From contig CDRNVI010000051.1 of assembly GCA_977017575.1 (NCBI GenBank), forward strand, positions 248,001 through 312,000: a stretch of DNA of 64,000 nt, given 5' to 3'. A model generated the notes under the pieces. That model was given only the letters and a program-made list of their open reading frames with translations, ran no database searches and was not told the DNA's origin. Of this stretch, positions 9,906-19,562 are shown piece after piece (position 1 is the first letter of the stretch; each line of letters opens with the position of its first letter). The DNA is from Paramoeba atlantica (taxonomy: Eukaryota > Discosea). The position numbers were made by a program, and so were the translations under genes.

Positions 9906-10437
9906 CATACAGAGCGCTTGGCGCACGATCACGGCGCTATATTCCTTGCGTTTAACGTAATTACCGAGCCAATGGGCTCATGTAGTGCGCGGCATGGCAA
10001 CTACATCACAAACTTAAAAGCTACGCTCGTAACATACAGAGCGCTTGGCGCACGATCACGGCGCTATATTCCTTACGTTCAACGTAATTACCGAGCCAAT
10101 GGGCTCATGTAGTGCTCGGCATGGCAACTACATCACAAACTTAAAAGCTACGCTCGTAACATACAGAGCGCTTGGCGCACGATCACGGCGCTATGTTCCT
10201 TACGTTCAACGTAATTACCGAGCCAATGGGCTCATGTAGTACTCGGCATGGCAACTACATCACAAACTTAAAGCTACGCTCGTAACATACAGAGCGCTTG
10301 GCGCACGATCACGGCGCTATATTCCTTACGTTCAACGTAATTACCGAGCCAATGGGCTCATGTAGTGCTCGGCATGGCAACTACATCACAAACTTAAAAG
10401 CTACGCTCGTAACACACAGAGCGCTTGGCGCTCGCTC
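9906..10437. repeat. 127-bp tandem repeats in the leader of the YR retroelement
   Basis: Just over four units of 126-127 bp start at about 9,911, 10,038, 10,165 and 10,291. Each contains AGAGCGCTTGGCGCACGATC, CAACGTAATTACC, GAGCCAATGGGCTCATGTAG and ACATCACAAACTTAAA. GAGCCAATGGGCTC is a near-perfect palindrome with a CCAAT core. The units lie between the right terminal repeat and gag, where a promoter would be, so they may be regulatory. The short open frames inside them are artefacts of repetition. Confidence 0.9.
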
Positions 10438-10574
10438 GCATTACGTGTCATGGATTTTGAGAGATAAAGGAAAACATGCAATGGCAGTACGTGAAACCAG
10501 TGCTATGATATTTATCGATCTAATTATCTGCATTGTCTATAAATTTATAGATTTTTTTTTTTTTAAATACTTTC

Positions 10575-10681
10575 CCCCCTTTCATGCTTCCCATCCCTTA
10601 CTTAGTATATAGTATCATCCGACCTCAGCCTCCCACAGGAAGTGTGCATAACATTCCTTGTAGGTAGTCATGCATTACTTC
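10575..10681. repeat. Right inverted terminal repeat of the YR retroelement
   Basis: This is the reverse complement of 4,680-4,786. It marks the 5' end of the minus-strand element and abuts the hairpin sequence at 10,681. Confidence 0.9.
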
Positions 10682-10864
10682 CTTTCGTGGGCATCGGTCT
10701 CCTTTAACCCTGCCGGTGCAAAGCAGAGGTCGGATGTAATCCCCCCCCTCATTCGGTCGTATTTCCCCCTAGCCTTCCATCACCTTTCCACATTTCCTGA
10801 GAAATGTGGCCCCGGGCTTTGGACCGGAATTACAGGGTTAAAGGAGACCGATGCCCACGAAAGG
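10681..10864. repeat. 184-bp hairpin next to the retroelement end
   Basis: The 32-bp arms CCTTTCGTGGGCATCGG... (10,681-10,712) and its exact reverse complement (10,833-10,864) enclose 120 bp. The hairpin lies exactly between the right terminal repeat and the resumption of Harbinger copy 2 at 10,865. It may be part of the retroelement end (DIRS elements have extra complementary sequence at one end) or a small independent element. Confidence 0.8.
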
Positions 10865-10889
10865 AAATGTAAACTACGTAGTCATATCG

Positions 10890-12446
10890 TATATTATGGC
10901 TTATAAATTTTTGTTATTATCGTATATTATGTACACTATGTATGTCGCACATTATGATTTCTCCTTCAATCTAACTATTTTTCTCCTTCAATGTCTGCAG
11001 CTCCGACTATTTTCGCATGCTTTCAGAGGATTTTTTTCACCCCGCGCCGAGCCCGCACCGAACCCGCGACCCTCACATGTAGTTTCAGGTGAGTTTTCGA
11101 AACAATGGTTTACAAAAGGCGTACGAACCGAATTGAGTGACAAAAGCACTAGTTTTTCCACAATTCCAAGAGGTACCCCCTGCCCCTCCCCTCCCCACCA
11201 GGGTGATCATGGCAATCTTTGAAAATTTGAAAAAAACTGAAATTTATCGGTGAAGGTAAAAAAATATTGTTTTTCCCAAATCAACTCCTAGACCGTTTTT
11301 TCAGAGTTTGGGGCCTGAAATACCTGTATACACTTTGGCTTAATTCGATACTTCTGCTCCATGTGTTGTTGGTACACCTACGGAGGCCAAACTTCAACTG
11401 GAAGTGCGTGAAAAGCAAGGCCGTAGAGGAAGGAGGAGGCGCAAGCCTAAAAGGCAGAAGGCGGAACCTTCTGTCTTTTTGCCGCCGCCACGACGACTTC
11501 CTCACGTGAGAAGCTGTAAGAGGTCCTAGGGAGCATGTTTCGATGGCTATGTAACCCAGGCTAAAGTAGACGAGGGAGACACTAAAGGCAGCTTTAGCAA
11601 ACTACCACAAAACTGGAACAGCATCTCCATTTAAAGTTTTTTTTGAAAAAAACTTAAAAAAAAATTATATTTGAGGAAAAAACACAACCCCGATGGTCGG
11701 TAAATTTTATCCGATATACACGTAGATGTAGAATAGATGTAGAACTTGCAATACGTATGTTACACACAGCGCTATGCTCAACCTTCATAGTCTGGAATAT
11801 CAACTGACTCATCCGTGTCACTTTCTTCATCACCGCTTGATTCGTGGCATATAAAAATGGTATTTGAGTTTAAAGAGTCTTAAGAAATATTCAAAGATCT
11901 AATATGGAGTAAGAATTAGGCAGCAAGACTCATTACCGGACAGAACAAGTGTATGGAAAAGCATTTCTGGTGCAAATGTTCTTCATAAACAACAAACTAC
12001 ATCAGGAAATTTATTCGTAGAACATAAATCTCAATTTACCCTCATATTAAAGCGAGTACGGCACTCAAAATGATGAGTACCGCGAGTACCGCACTCAAGT
12101 ACGGTACTCAGGTACGCACGAAAGTATCTTAAATAAGTACGTCGTTAGTGGGAAGATATTTGCGAAGCCGGAGGGCGGGGGTATCGCGAGGGGCCGAGTT
12201 AGCGGGCCTGAGCCATACGCTGCGTCGTTAGTGGGAAGCAATTTGCGATTGCCGGTTACCAACAACCACCACTTTTTAACGAGGCAGCTACCACACCGAC
12301 CTTTTTTATTCGACATGATTCCATTTATGGATTTGTTATACAAGACCCCATATAAGAAAATAAAATATCACCGGAAACCTCGGCCTATTCCGAACGATAC
12401 TTGATACAAACGTGAGAAGCAAACGGACGTGGGCAAAATATACAAT
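10890..12446. other. Intergenic, repeat remnants
   Basis: No gene is supported. About 11,262-11,325 is a diverged copy of 575-640 (the AAATC-ACTCCTA-A-CG block). CTAAAGTAGACGAGGGAGA at 11,551 recurs with one change at 52,015. A short acidic frame ending at 11,785 on the minus strand (CHESSGDEESDTDES) resembles the acidic tails of the Merlin-type transposases here but is too short to assign. Two direct repeats of CGTCGTTAGTGGGAAG lie at 12,141 and 12,225, and TACCG/GTACT repeats lie at 12,055-12,115. Confidence 0.6.
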
Positions 12447-15400
12447 TCACAGGCGGCGTGCAAAGGACTGTAACAGGTGGTCATTCATCTCTGTGGCCAA
12501 TTCTTGTTGCACGTACAACAACCAAGCCTCCTCATCTTGGTGCATTGTCAAGTTAGAGAAGCCGTTAGTGTCACAAAGAAACGCAGATATTGGGAAAGCT
12601 ACAGTAGGAGGAAGGATCGTGTCTTGGTCCTGGATACGCCGAGCTTGTCTTATTCGATTCAGCTCCGTACATTGCCATATAACGTTACGCAAACGGGCTA
12701 GAAAATGCCACTTACCGACACTTTCTGTCTGGCGCAATAAGTGTGCTACGATCATTCGGAGCTCTTCTCGGCTCTCATTGATTTTAGACGCACGATCGCT
12801 TGCGCCCATGTGCAAGAAAGCAAATCGGGTCAGTGAGATGTCGAGCAGTAATGTTTGGATGTCTTCTGTTTTGGCACAGTGCACAGCGTGCTGTAAGTGT
12901 ATTTGTGTCGAAGCGCGAAGATAAGACACGCTGTCGAAATTCTCAGAAAGATGAGAATTGTATAACTTTTCGCAAAAGAGGCGCGCTATCTGCGCGTGTA
13001 AATTTCCACGCAGATGGACTCTTTCGTGAGTCGCATTCGCTCGTAAGATATTTAAATTCAAGATTAAAGTTGCTCCGATTGAATCTTCACGTAGCTCAGA
13101 AGTGTGCGATGTCAAAGAAGGTCGTTGCCACCATCGACATGGAGTGCATCGGTTCTCTGTATACGAAGAAAAAGAATCTTCCGGATCCAGCGAAAGAAAC
13201 CACTCACGAATAGAGGAACAACCGCAAGCGTTCAAAAACATAGGCAGACAACATGAATGTGAGACACTATTTTTGTCGCCTATTCGATGCGTAGTATAAA
13301 GCTTTTTCCACAGGTCTCGCAACACGTGAATTTGTGCTCCGCAGAAGTCAGCTTTCTCTGAATTCTTTTTTGATGACGAATGAAGTCGTACCGTGTTTCT
13401 GTGGGCTATAGATTGTCCAGGGTTTCGATGGGATATCCAACGTTCTATCAAATCTAATGAAGTGATACCTTTCAGTAGCGCTTGTAAAGTACTTTCCATT
13501 TCGTTGTCCGCAAGAGTCAGTTTATTGTGCTCTGCACAGTAAATAAGGACAAGGAAGGGGTGCGGGGGTTCGCACCGAACAGCGAGATTCAGGTGCTGCA
13601 AGTATTCATCCTGTCGAGTAGAATGGAGCGCGGCGTATCCATGAACCCAGGAAAGCAAGATGAGGAGAAAATCTTTATCGAGCGTAGGGATTTGCAGTGC
13701 GGTGGTTAATGTCTCGCGCGCTTTTGTAAATCGGTGCCTGCGCGTGTAAAATGTTGCTGCGGAGGCATACACGCAAGTATGCAAATCGCAAATAATTTTG
13801 GAGTGTTCTGCTGACAGTATTTGTATGCTTTCTGTATGCAAAACCGTGTCGATGATTTGTTGGCCCTCACTTAAAAATGAAAGACAGGACTGAAAATGTA
13901 CGGAAATGTCTTTTGATTCCGAACGTATTCGCACGATACAAAGAATAGCATCAGTTAGCACCTGGTTGAACTTTAGTATTGAGATGAATGCGGAGCGTGA
14001 GATTTTGGCATAACGTTCAATACAACGCCTCGCTTTTCTTGCCATATCTAGTACGAACGTTGACAGTTCCATATCCTTCGTCGTTGTAGATAAGAATAAT
14101 TTACAATGCTGCAGAATGCAATGCTGCAACACACCTTGGCACGTATACAAAGCTTCTAAACAAAATTCTTCTTGCGAACCCAGATTTGCTCCAGTGGTAT
14201 GTTGGCATGAAATCGATGATCGGATTTCCTGAATACAATATTGAAAGAACGATTCCAAAGTAGCACATGTGTCACTCAAATGCAACAAGGCGACAAGAAA
14301 TGGGGACTTCTTTTCATGACTATTTTCTGACTTTAGGACGATTTCTTGCGGACGTATCTTGGAGTCTGTTTTACTCGTATATGGAGATTCTATAGATCGT
14401 GTACTCTTTTCAAAAATTTCTATTTCTAGAATTGAAAGCAGCAAATGAATCTGGGCTTCTATTCTGGTCAGTCTAATTCTGATGACGTGTGGCGCACTTC
14501 TTTGCAGGCGCACTGTTGCGTTTAATAGGCCTTCCAGTTCAGAAATTAGTGCCTCGACGTTTACCTCAGAGGTCGTGGTCAGCGTTTGCTCTATAGATGC
14601 TAATCTGGCTACGGTGTGAATCAGTATGACCTCTGTTAGACAACACATGTTCACAATGTTTTCCTGTAGCCCACTTTTTGTTTCATGTTGTCCCTCGTGC
14701 GCTAACCCAAAAAGAACTAAACGTCGAGATTTATCTGAAGAATCGTAGGCAAGTTTGTATGCAACATCCTGTACGCAAGTTCTTTTCAGCCAAAGAAGAA
14801 GCCGCTCAACATTCTGTTGCATCTGGGAGATATTATAGCTCTTGTCGGACTGCTCACTTAATTCCTTAGCGGACAAAATCTTCTCCGTTGTCGTCCCAGC
14901 ATAATTCCAGAGGGTAACGGCTACCCCTGTGGCGCGGCATAGATTGCACTCAAGCCAGAGCTCCGTATAGGGTAGAGAATGTCTTTCATTGTAAATCTTC
15001 CGTAGGAATCTTTGTCCGTTGCCATTCAAAAAACAGGGCGGCGCTGATACTAGGAGTCGAAGTTCGGGCATGGTCCATAGCACAGCGTCATTGAACTCGC
15101 AGGAAGGAGTCATTTCAGCATGCACACTTGTTTGGTACAACGATTTATCATAGGCAAAAGACGATGCCTTCTCAGCTGAATCCGATGCGGACACGTTGGA
15201 TTGAAAAATGTCTCCAAAGGAAATTTTATTCTTTAGAGCATTCTCGAAAGTGTCTACAACGCTGTGTAAGCCACTTATCGGCGTCTGACTCTGATGAAGA
15301 TACAATGTGGAGTGAGCGCGGTGAATAACAAATGAGGAATCCGCATTTCGTGAAGTAATTTGATGCACTAATTTTGTAAGATCCTCCGCTGTGCAAACGA

Positions 15401-16373
15401 ATTGAACGCTGGATTTGCATGACAACATTGCATCAGCGATATTAAGTGCTTTATGGTCGACCGTGACTCTTCTCGACGTGACTAAGGCGTAAGAAATATT
15501 AGAAGGGACGGGCATCGCTCCACATGTATTTCTGAAAAAATGCGAAAAACTGCTCCGCGACGATTCATCTGAAGCATCGTGAAGAGTGGGAGACATGTTT
15601 ATCTGAGTGGTTGGCACTAAGGTCAGGGATGAAGCGCTCGAAAGAAGGCAAGATGACACGTTCCCCGAGGTAGAGCACTCTTCCAAATTATACTGGGGCA
15701 GTCCCCGACATATCGTTTCCTTGCCAGCTATTGCGTGATCTATTACAAGCATTGACACGAAGTGATCTGTCATGGCACATGCAGGTTCCATCAGCGGTGT
15801 GATGTCGAACATTACGAATATTTCTAGTGTGTACCAGCGAGCTTTCTTCAGCGCTCGACTTTGAGGCTTCTTTTTGCTGCGCCTTGTGGGTCTGTAAGAT
15901 TTTTCTCGCATTGATACAATTTGGTGTGCCGAAAAGCTGTTTCTGTCCTCCAAGGTGATATCCGACAGATAATTTTTCCGTGTAATTCTTGTTCCGCCCA
16001 ATCCTTGGTGATGTTCCAGGGCATCTTGCAAGCAAGTCTGTACCATAGTCTCCAAGCAATCCATAAAGAATTGTGCTACTTGAAGCGATTTCCGAAAAGG
16101 GTCCGCTTGTAACTTCTCCGTCGTCAGCTGAAGCAATACACGTTCCACCAAGCGGCGATGACGATTGGGACAAAAAGGTGAATCTCGAATACCGCCAATG
16201 TCACGTACAATGCACTTGATTATCTGTGACCACTGAGCTGGAGGAAATCTGCGATCGCGGAGAAAGTACTCGAGTACACGAACAAGGTCGATGTTTGGAT
16301 ATGCTTCCTGTACTTTCGACCACTCATCGAAACACGGTCCACCACTTTCCTTTACAGGACTAATATGAGGCAT
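12447..16373 (-). CDS. Large helical protein, possibly APC5 (ANAPC5)
   Basis: This is a long uninterrupted frame of 1,308 residues from the ATG at 16,373; a slightly longer frame starts at a TTG. The clearest similarity I can recall is to the TPR region of anaphase-promoting complex subunit 5: a segment around residues 880-930 (ARETLTTALQIP, LLSWVHGYAAL, YLQHLNLAVR) matches the order of human ANAPC5 repeats (LQEAIRIA, CLSWLYVLG, LLEHSVKKAV). The protein is Leu- and Cys-rich, with no signal peptide or membrane segment. APC5 is usually 700-800 residues, so this one would be long. If correct it is a scaffold of the ubiquitin ligase that triggers anaphase. Coding is certain; the name is not. RAD51 lies 257 bp upstream on the same strand. 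Confidence 0.85.
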   Translation of the reverse strand: MPHISPVKESGGPCFDEWSKVQEAYPNIDLVRVLEYFLRDRRFPPAQWSQIIKCIVRDIGGIRDSPFCPNRHRRLVERVLLQLTTEKLQADPFRKSLQVAQFFMDCLETMVQTCLQDALEHHQGLGGTRITRKNYLSDITLEDRNSFSAHQIVSMREKSYRPTRRSKKKPQSRALKKARWYTLEIFVMFDITPLMEPACAMTDHFVSMLVIDHAIAGKETICRGLPQYNLEECSTSGNVSSCLLSSASSLTLVPTTQINMSPTLHDASDESSRSSFSHFFRNTCGAMPVPSNISYALVTSRRVTVDHKALNIADAMLSCKSSVQFVCTAEDLTKLVHQITSRNADSSFVIHRAHSTLYLHQSQTPISGLHSVVDTFENALKNKISFGDIFQSNVSASDSAEKASSFAYDKSLYQTSVHAEMTPSCEFNDAVLWTMPELRLLVSAPPCFLNGNGQRFLRKIYNERHSLPYTELWLECNLCRATGVAVTLWNYAGTTTEKILSAKELSEQSDKSYNISQMQQNVERLLLWLKRTCVQDVAYKLAYDSSDKSRRLVLFGLAHEGQHETKSGLQENIVNMCCLTEVILIHTVARLASIEQTLTTTSEVNVEALISELEGLLNATVRLQRSAPHVIRIRLTRIEAQIHLLLSILEIEIFEKSTRSIESPYTSKTDSKIRPQEIVLKSENSHEKKSPFLVALLHLSDTCATLESFFQYCIQEIRSSISCQHTTGANLGSQEEFCLEALYTCQGVLQHCILQHCKLFLSTTTKDMELSTFVLDMARKARRCIERYAKISRSAFISILKFNQVLTDAILCIVRIRSESKDISVHFQSCLSFLSEGQQIIDTVLHTESIQILSAEHSKIICDLHTCVYASAATFYTRRHRFTKARETLTTALQIPTLDKDFLLILLSWVHGYAALHSTRQDEYLQHLNLAVRCEPPHPFLVLIYCAEHNKLTLADNEMESTLQALLKGITSLDLIERWISHRNPGQSIAHRNTVRLHSSSKKNSEKADFCGAQIHVLRDLWKKLYTTHRIGDKNSVSHSCCLPMFLNACGCSSIREWFLSLDPEDSFSSYTENRCTPCRWWQRPSLTSHTSELREDSIGATLILNLNILRANATHERVHLRGNLHAQIARLFCEKLYNSHLSENFDSVSYLRASTQIHLQHAVHCAKTEDIQTLLLDISLTRFAFLHMGASDRASKINESREELRMIVAHLLRQTESVGKWHFLARLRNVIWQCTELNRIRQARRIQDQDTILPPTVAFPISAFLCDTNGFSNLTMHQDEEAWLLYVQQELATEMNDHLLQSFARRL

Positions 16374-16629
16374 TAAAAAAGTCAAAAAGGTGTGCAACTG
16401 GTTAGCGCACTACCTTAGCATTAGCACATTATAAATCCATGAGAAAATAAAAGCTCTTCACGTTTCCAGAAAGAATATTGTTACGCTAGGTTAGTATACT
16501 TTTCTCTACTTTGTCATGATCTCTGACATATCCCAAAGCACCACATACATGTACAGTGTATAGTGAAGTACAGTGTATAGTGAAGTGAACACAGCGCTCT
16601 AGCCGCTGCGCCCCAACACTACTTCAACC

Positions 16630-17729
16630 TCAATCCCTCACATCCGCAATCCCATCCTCATAAATCCCAAACACCGCCTCGCTCTCCGGCAAGCACGGGG
16701 AGTCATATACCTTCATCACCCGTTGCTCCCCCTTCCCCTTCCGCAAACTCAACCGCGTGGTACTGGCGTGGGCCATAATATGCCCCCCAATGGGCTTTTT
16801 CGCATCCGACCCCGCCATCGGACCCGCATCCGGTTGCGCCACCACCTGATTCGTCAGCACCACCGCCACCCCAAACTCCTCCGCCATATTCGTAAGTCCG
16901 CGGAGGAACCTCCCCAAATGGCCCTGTCGTGCGGCCAACTCCCCCCTCCCTGTGTAATCCGTCCGGTACAGCGCCGTGGCGGAGTCAATCACCACCAACG
17001 CAAACCGGGTCTCCGCCATCATCCCCCCCGCCTTCGCGAGCAACTCCAGCTGGTGGTCCGAGTTAAACGCCCGGGCGTAGGCCACATTATCCAGCACCCC
17101 CGCGGGGTCGAGCTGGTAACGCTGCGCAATCGCCTCCAGCCGCTCCGGCCGGAACGTCCCCTCGGTATCGATATACAGCGCCATCCCCTCCGCCCCCCCT
17201 GGTCCACCGGGAGCTGACACGTCACACACAGCGTGTGGCACAGCTGTGTTTTCCCACAGCGGAACTCCCCGAAGAGCTCGGTGAGGGATCCCGTCTCGAC
17301 CCCGCCCCCGAGGAGCCGGTCAATCTCCCGGGCGCCCGTGGTGACCCGGAGGATCTCCCTGCGTGCCTCCAGGCACAGCGTCGCGGTGGTGAACCCCATC
17401 GGGACCAGCCGCTTCGCCTCGGAGAGGATGCGCTCGGCCTTGGTGTCCGAGATGCCGCGGACGGCCAGGAGGGCCTTGAGGGGGGCCTGGGCGACCCCGT
17501 CCACGGTGTGGAACCCGTGGTCGATGAGCCGCCGGAGGTCGGTGCTGGGGATACCGCAGGCCTCGAGGCATTGGAGGGGTTTGAACCCGGTGGTGGAGGT
17601 TGGGGGGTCCTCGAGAAGGGGAGAGGAGGACTGTTGTTGTTGTAGGGGTTGGGGTTCGGTTGTGGTTGTGGTGGTGGTATCATGGCGGTTACGTTTTGCG
17701 GTGGATTTTTTGGCACTGCGCGTTTCCAT
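16630..17729 (-). CDS. RAD51 recombinase, with a frameshift in a G run
   Basis: This is the eukaryotic RecA homologue that coats single-stranded DNA and drives strand exchange. After an N-terminal Thr/Gln/Pro-rich tail come the helix-hairpin-helix domain (about residues 50-105), then [15 protein letters not shown] and the ATPase core: Walker [10 protein letters not shown] (about 150-158; the usual Thr is Cys), [13 protein letters not shown], Walker B region [29 protein letters not shown] and [26 protein letters not shown] and [11 protein letters not shown] mark RAD51, not DMC1. The core switches frame at about 17,194 inside a run of seven G (coding strand); eight would restore one frame, so a sequencing error is the likeliest cause. 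The gene is strikingly GC-rich compared with its neighbours. Confidence 0.9.
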
Positions 17730-17829
17730 GAGGAAGAGGAAGGGGGGAGATAAGGGAGAGAGAAAAGAATGGAGGGTGAGAGACCGATTTTTGCAAGCGA
17801 AAAGAAGAAGACAGTAAAAAAATGAATTG

Positions 17830-18186
17830 GACGCTTAAGTGAGGGATCAGAAGTTTCCGGACTCTTACGTGGGGGATTTTAACCTATGAAGGTGGACACC
17901 TACGTGGGTGGGTTAAGAAATTAACCTAAACCCCTCTCACAGTTATTATTCACAAGTACAGTTATTATTCACATTTTTTATTATTCACATTCGTTTTGGT
18001 TTTGGAAATTTTCATAAAAAGTCCTTATTTCATGCCTTTGACTATCGAGCTCGTTTCTCTCGTGGACAACTTGTTTGAACTCAAGATAGATGCGCACAAA
18101 GAAGGAGTAAAAGATGCAAATTTTTATGAGGTTAGCGATGATAAAGTGAGCTCTCTCACCCTCTTATAGGGTCTATCATCTGAAGT
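17830..18186. other. Intergenic, TTATTCACA repeats
   Basis: No firm gene. TTATTATTCAC repeats occur at 17,943-17,990 and again, in both directions, at 18,660-18,760, so they may be the two ends of one element of about 0.8 kb. A small frame (18,031-18,168) starting MPLTIELVSLVDNLF lies between them but has no recognisable relative. Confidence 0.45.
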
Positions 18187-18371
18187 GAGCTCTATCAGCG
18201 ACTTCGTTTGTAGATGATAATGTTGAGAACGCGGAGGCCAGTGATGGAGACGATCGCGAACAAACTTACACTGATTCTGAACTTTCGCCGTCCGATTTAT
18301 CGGAGTCATGCGATTCTTCCGAACAGGAGTCGTCTGAACAAGAGACTTCTGAAGAAGACAATGGATCTTAA
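18187..18371 (+). pseudogene. Acidic C-terminal frame, fragment
   Basis: An ATG-less open frame ends in a strongly acidic Ser/Glu/Asp tail (EQESSEQETSEEDNGS) before TAA at 18,371. Such tails are common at the C-termini of transposases and also end the Merlin protein at 40,610. It lies between TTATTCACA repeats, so it is probably the last part of a decayed element gene. A weak downstream frame (18,486-18,752) contains QLLDYFLAMNFDEIP and may be another piece. Confidence 0.35.
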
Positions 18372-18895
18372 TTTTTACCCTCCTTCAATCAAAGGCGCGG
18401 AACTCGCAAAATACCTGATTTTGCTATTGCTATTCTGCTACTGCTCGCCTGCAGCACAGGGTACGCGTGACCCGGAAAGGATTGTATGCCGTCCATCGCA
18501 GAGAGTAGCTTTATAAATGGAAAGAAGAAGTTGCATCGTCACGTGGGTCAGTTGCATCGTCACGCCGCGACCATCTTTAGCGATGTGTCCCAGCTCTTGG
18601 ACTACTTTTTAGCAATGAACTTCGACGAGATCCCTATTTCTCTTGCTGGGCGCATGGGAATAAGTATAATTGTGAATAATAAGTGTCAGTTACACATATT
18701 ATTCACAATTACACTTATTATTCACAAAGTTCCTGTTTTTGAATGTGAATAATAACCTCCCATGAACTCCCCGCCCAGCTATCCCCGTATTAATAATAAT
18801 ATATTAGAATTAAATTATAATAATAATAACTGTGTGGGGGGTTTATGAGTAGGATTAGGAAAAGAGTAGGTTAAAAAATTTTTCACGCTAAAGAG

Positions 18896-18965
18896 TACTG
18901 TACGCCCCCTATTTAATTGTCACCGCTTTTCGGGAAAACGGACAATTAAATAGGGGGGTGCAAAT
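18896..18965. repeat. Stem-loop with C-run ends (TACTGT family)
   Basis: TACTGTACGCCCCCTATTTA (18,896) and the inverted CAATTAAATAGGGGGG (about 18,944-18,959) form a hairpin around TCACCGCTTTTCGGG. The left end fits the TACTGT plus C-run plus TTTAA pattern of terminal repeats seen at 38,130, 38,344, 51,811, 52,919 and 57,723. Confidence 0.65.
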
Positions 18966-19126
18966 ATTAATATTCTTTTTGCTACTGAATACTGTGTGGC
19001 CTAGTTTACCTGTCTGGAGGGCTCGTTGTGCTCTGTATTTTTGGTGTAGTTAACACGAATATGCGTTTAGCGTAGTGCTCTTTTTTGCTACTTTTAAAAG
19101 GCTTTTGGATTATTTTAATTTCTTTC

Positions 19127-19420
19127 TTAGTGGCTTCGTTCGGTGATTGTTTTCAACTTAGAAGTCACTCGATCTTTAGGCGAAAAGAGCAAACTTTTAC
19201 CCCAAATTTGGGCCGTTTTTGATGCCTTACCAGTACCCCACCTCCCCTCCTGTAGGGGTAGGAGGCGAATCTGACGAAGAAACTTTTAAAATTTTTGGGG
19301 GCAAAAAGGGACAGTTTTGACTGGAATCTCGCTGCGTAACCACAGAAAAATACGGTAAACGGATATCTTTTGAACAGACATTTTTGAGTAAAAAATTATG
19401 AGTTTTTTTTTTTGGATTTT
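19127..19420 (-). repeat. Copy of the 540-790 repeat, inverted
   Basis: The stretch starts with a foldback-like end (TTGTTTTCAACTTAGAAGTC) and then follows the reverse complement of 640-720: GGGCCGTTTTTGATGCCTT and AGGAGGCGAATCTG are shared. It ends in AT-rich sequence before the LRR gene. Confidence 0.65.
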
Positions 19421-19562
19421 TCCGAAATGATATCGTGTATGTACAAGTCCATACACAATAACGAAAGAATCGCTGAAATACTTTTCGCGTTTTTACGTTT
19501 CGCATTACGTTTCTATGTTTCGCATAAGAGGGGGGAATCGCAACAAAACGATAGACTTAGAA

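Larger units (their letters stand above)
4680..10681 (-). mobile_element. VIPER/DIRS-like tyrosine-recombinase retroelement
   Basis: This 6.0-kb element is bounded by 107-bp inverted terminal repeats that look identical by eye. On the minus strand it carries gag-like, tyrosine recombinase and reverse transcriptase/RNase H frames in that order. Classical DIRS and Ngaro elements have gag, RT/RH, YR; the order here is the one I recall for VIPER elements of trypanosomes. A block of about 127-bp tandem repeats lies in the leader upstream of gag. It sits inside the 3' end of the second Harbinger-like copy without an obvious target duplication, as expected of tyrosine-recombinase elements. The frames are long and the ends match, so the copy looks nearly whole and young. 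I have not assessed activity. Confidence 0.85.

Noticed and set aside
9906-10437. CRISPR array
   Set aside because: The units are contiguous 127-bp repeats without spacers, in a eukaryotic retroelement leader.
9918-10612. Repeated 64-codon frames MAHDHGAIFL
   Set aside because: They are the 127-bp tandem repeats read through; no independent evidence of coding.
15688-16173. 161-codon minus-strand frame inside the APC5-like gene
   Set aside because: It is a shadow of the 1,308-residue frame.
16380-16440. Possible tRNA (GGTTAGCGCACTACC)
   Set aside because: It has an A-box-like string but no B box and no cloverleaf; no tRNA or rRNA was found in the window.
17235-17645. Frames opposite RAD51
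   Set aside because: GC-rich DNA keeps all frames open; RAD51 motifs are on the minus strand.
16630-17729. DMC1 instead of RAD51
   Set aside because: [15 protein letters not shown] and [11 protein letters not shown] are RAD51-type; DMC1 has GFLTA and DTENTFRPDRL.
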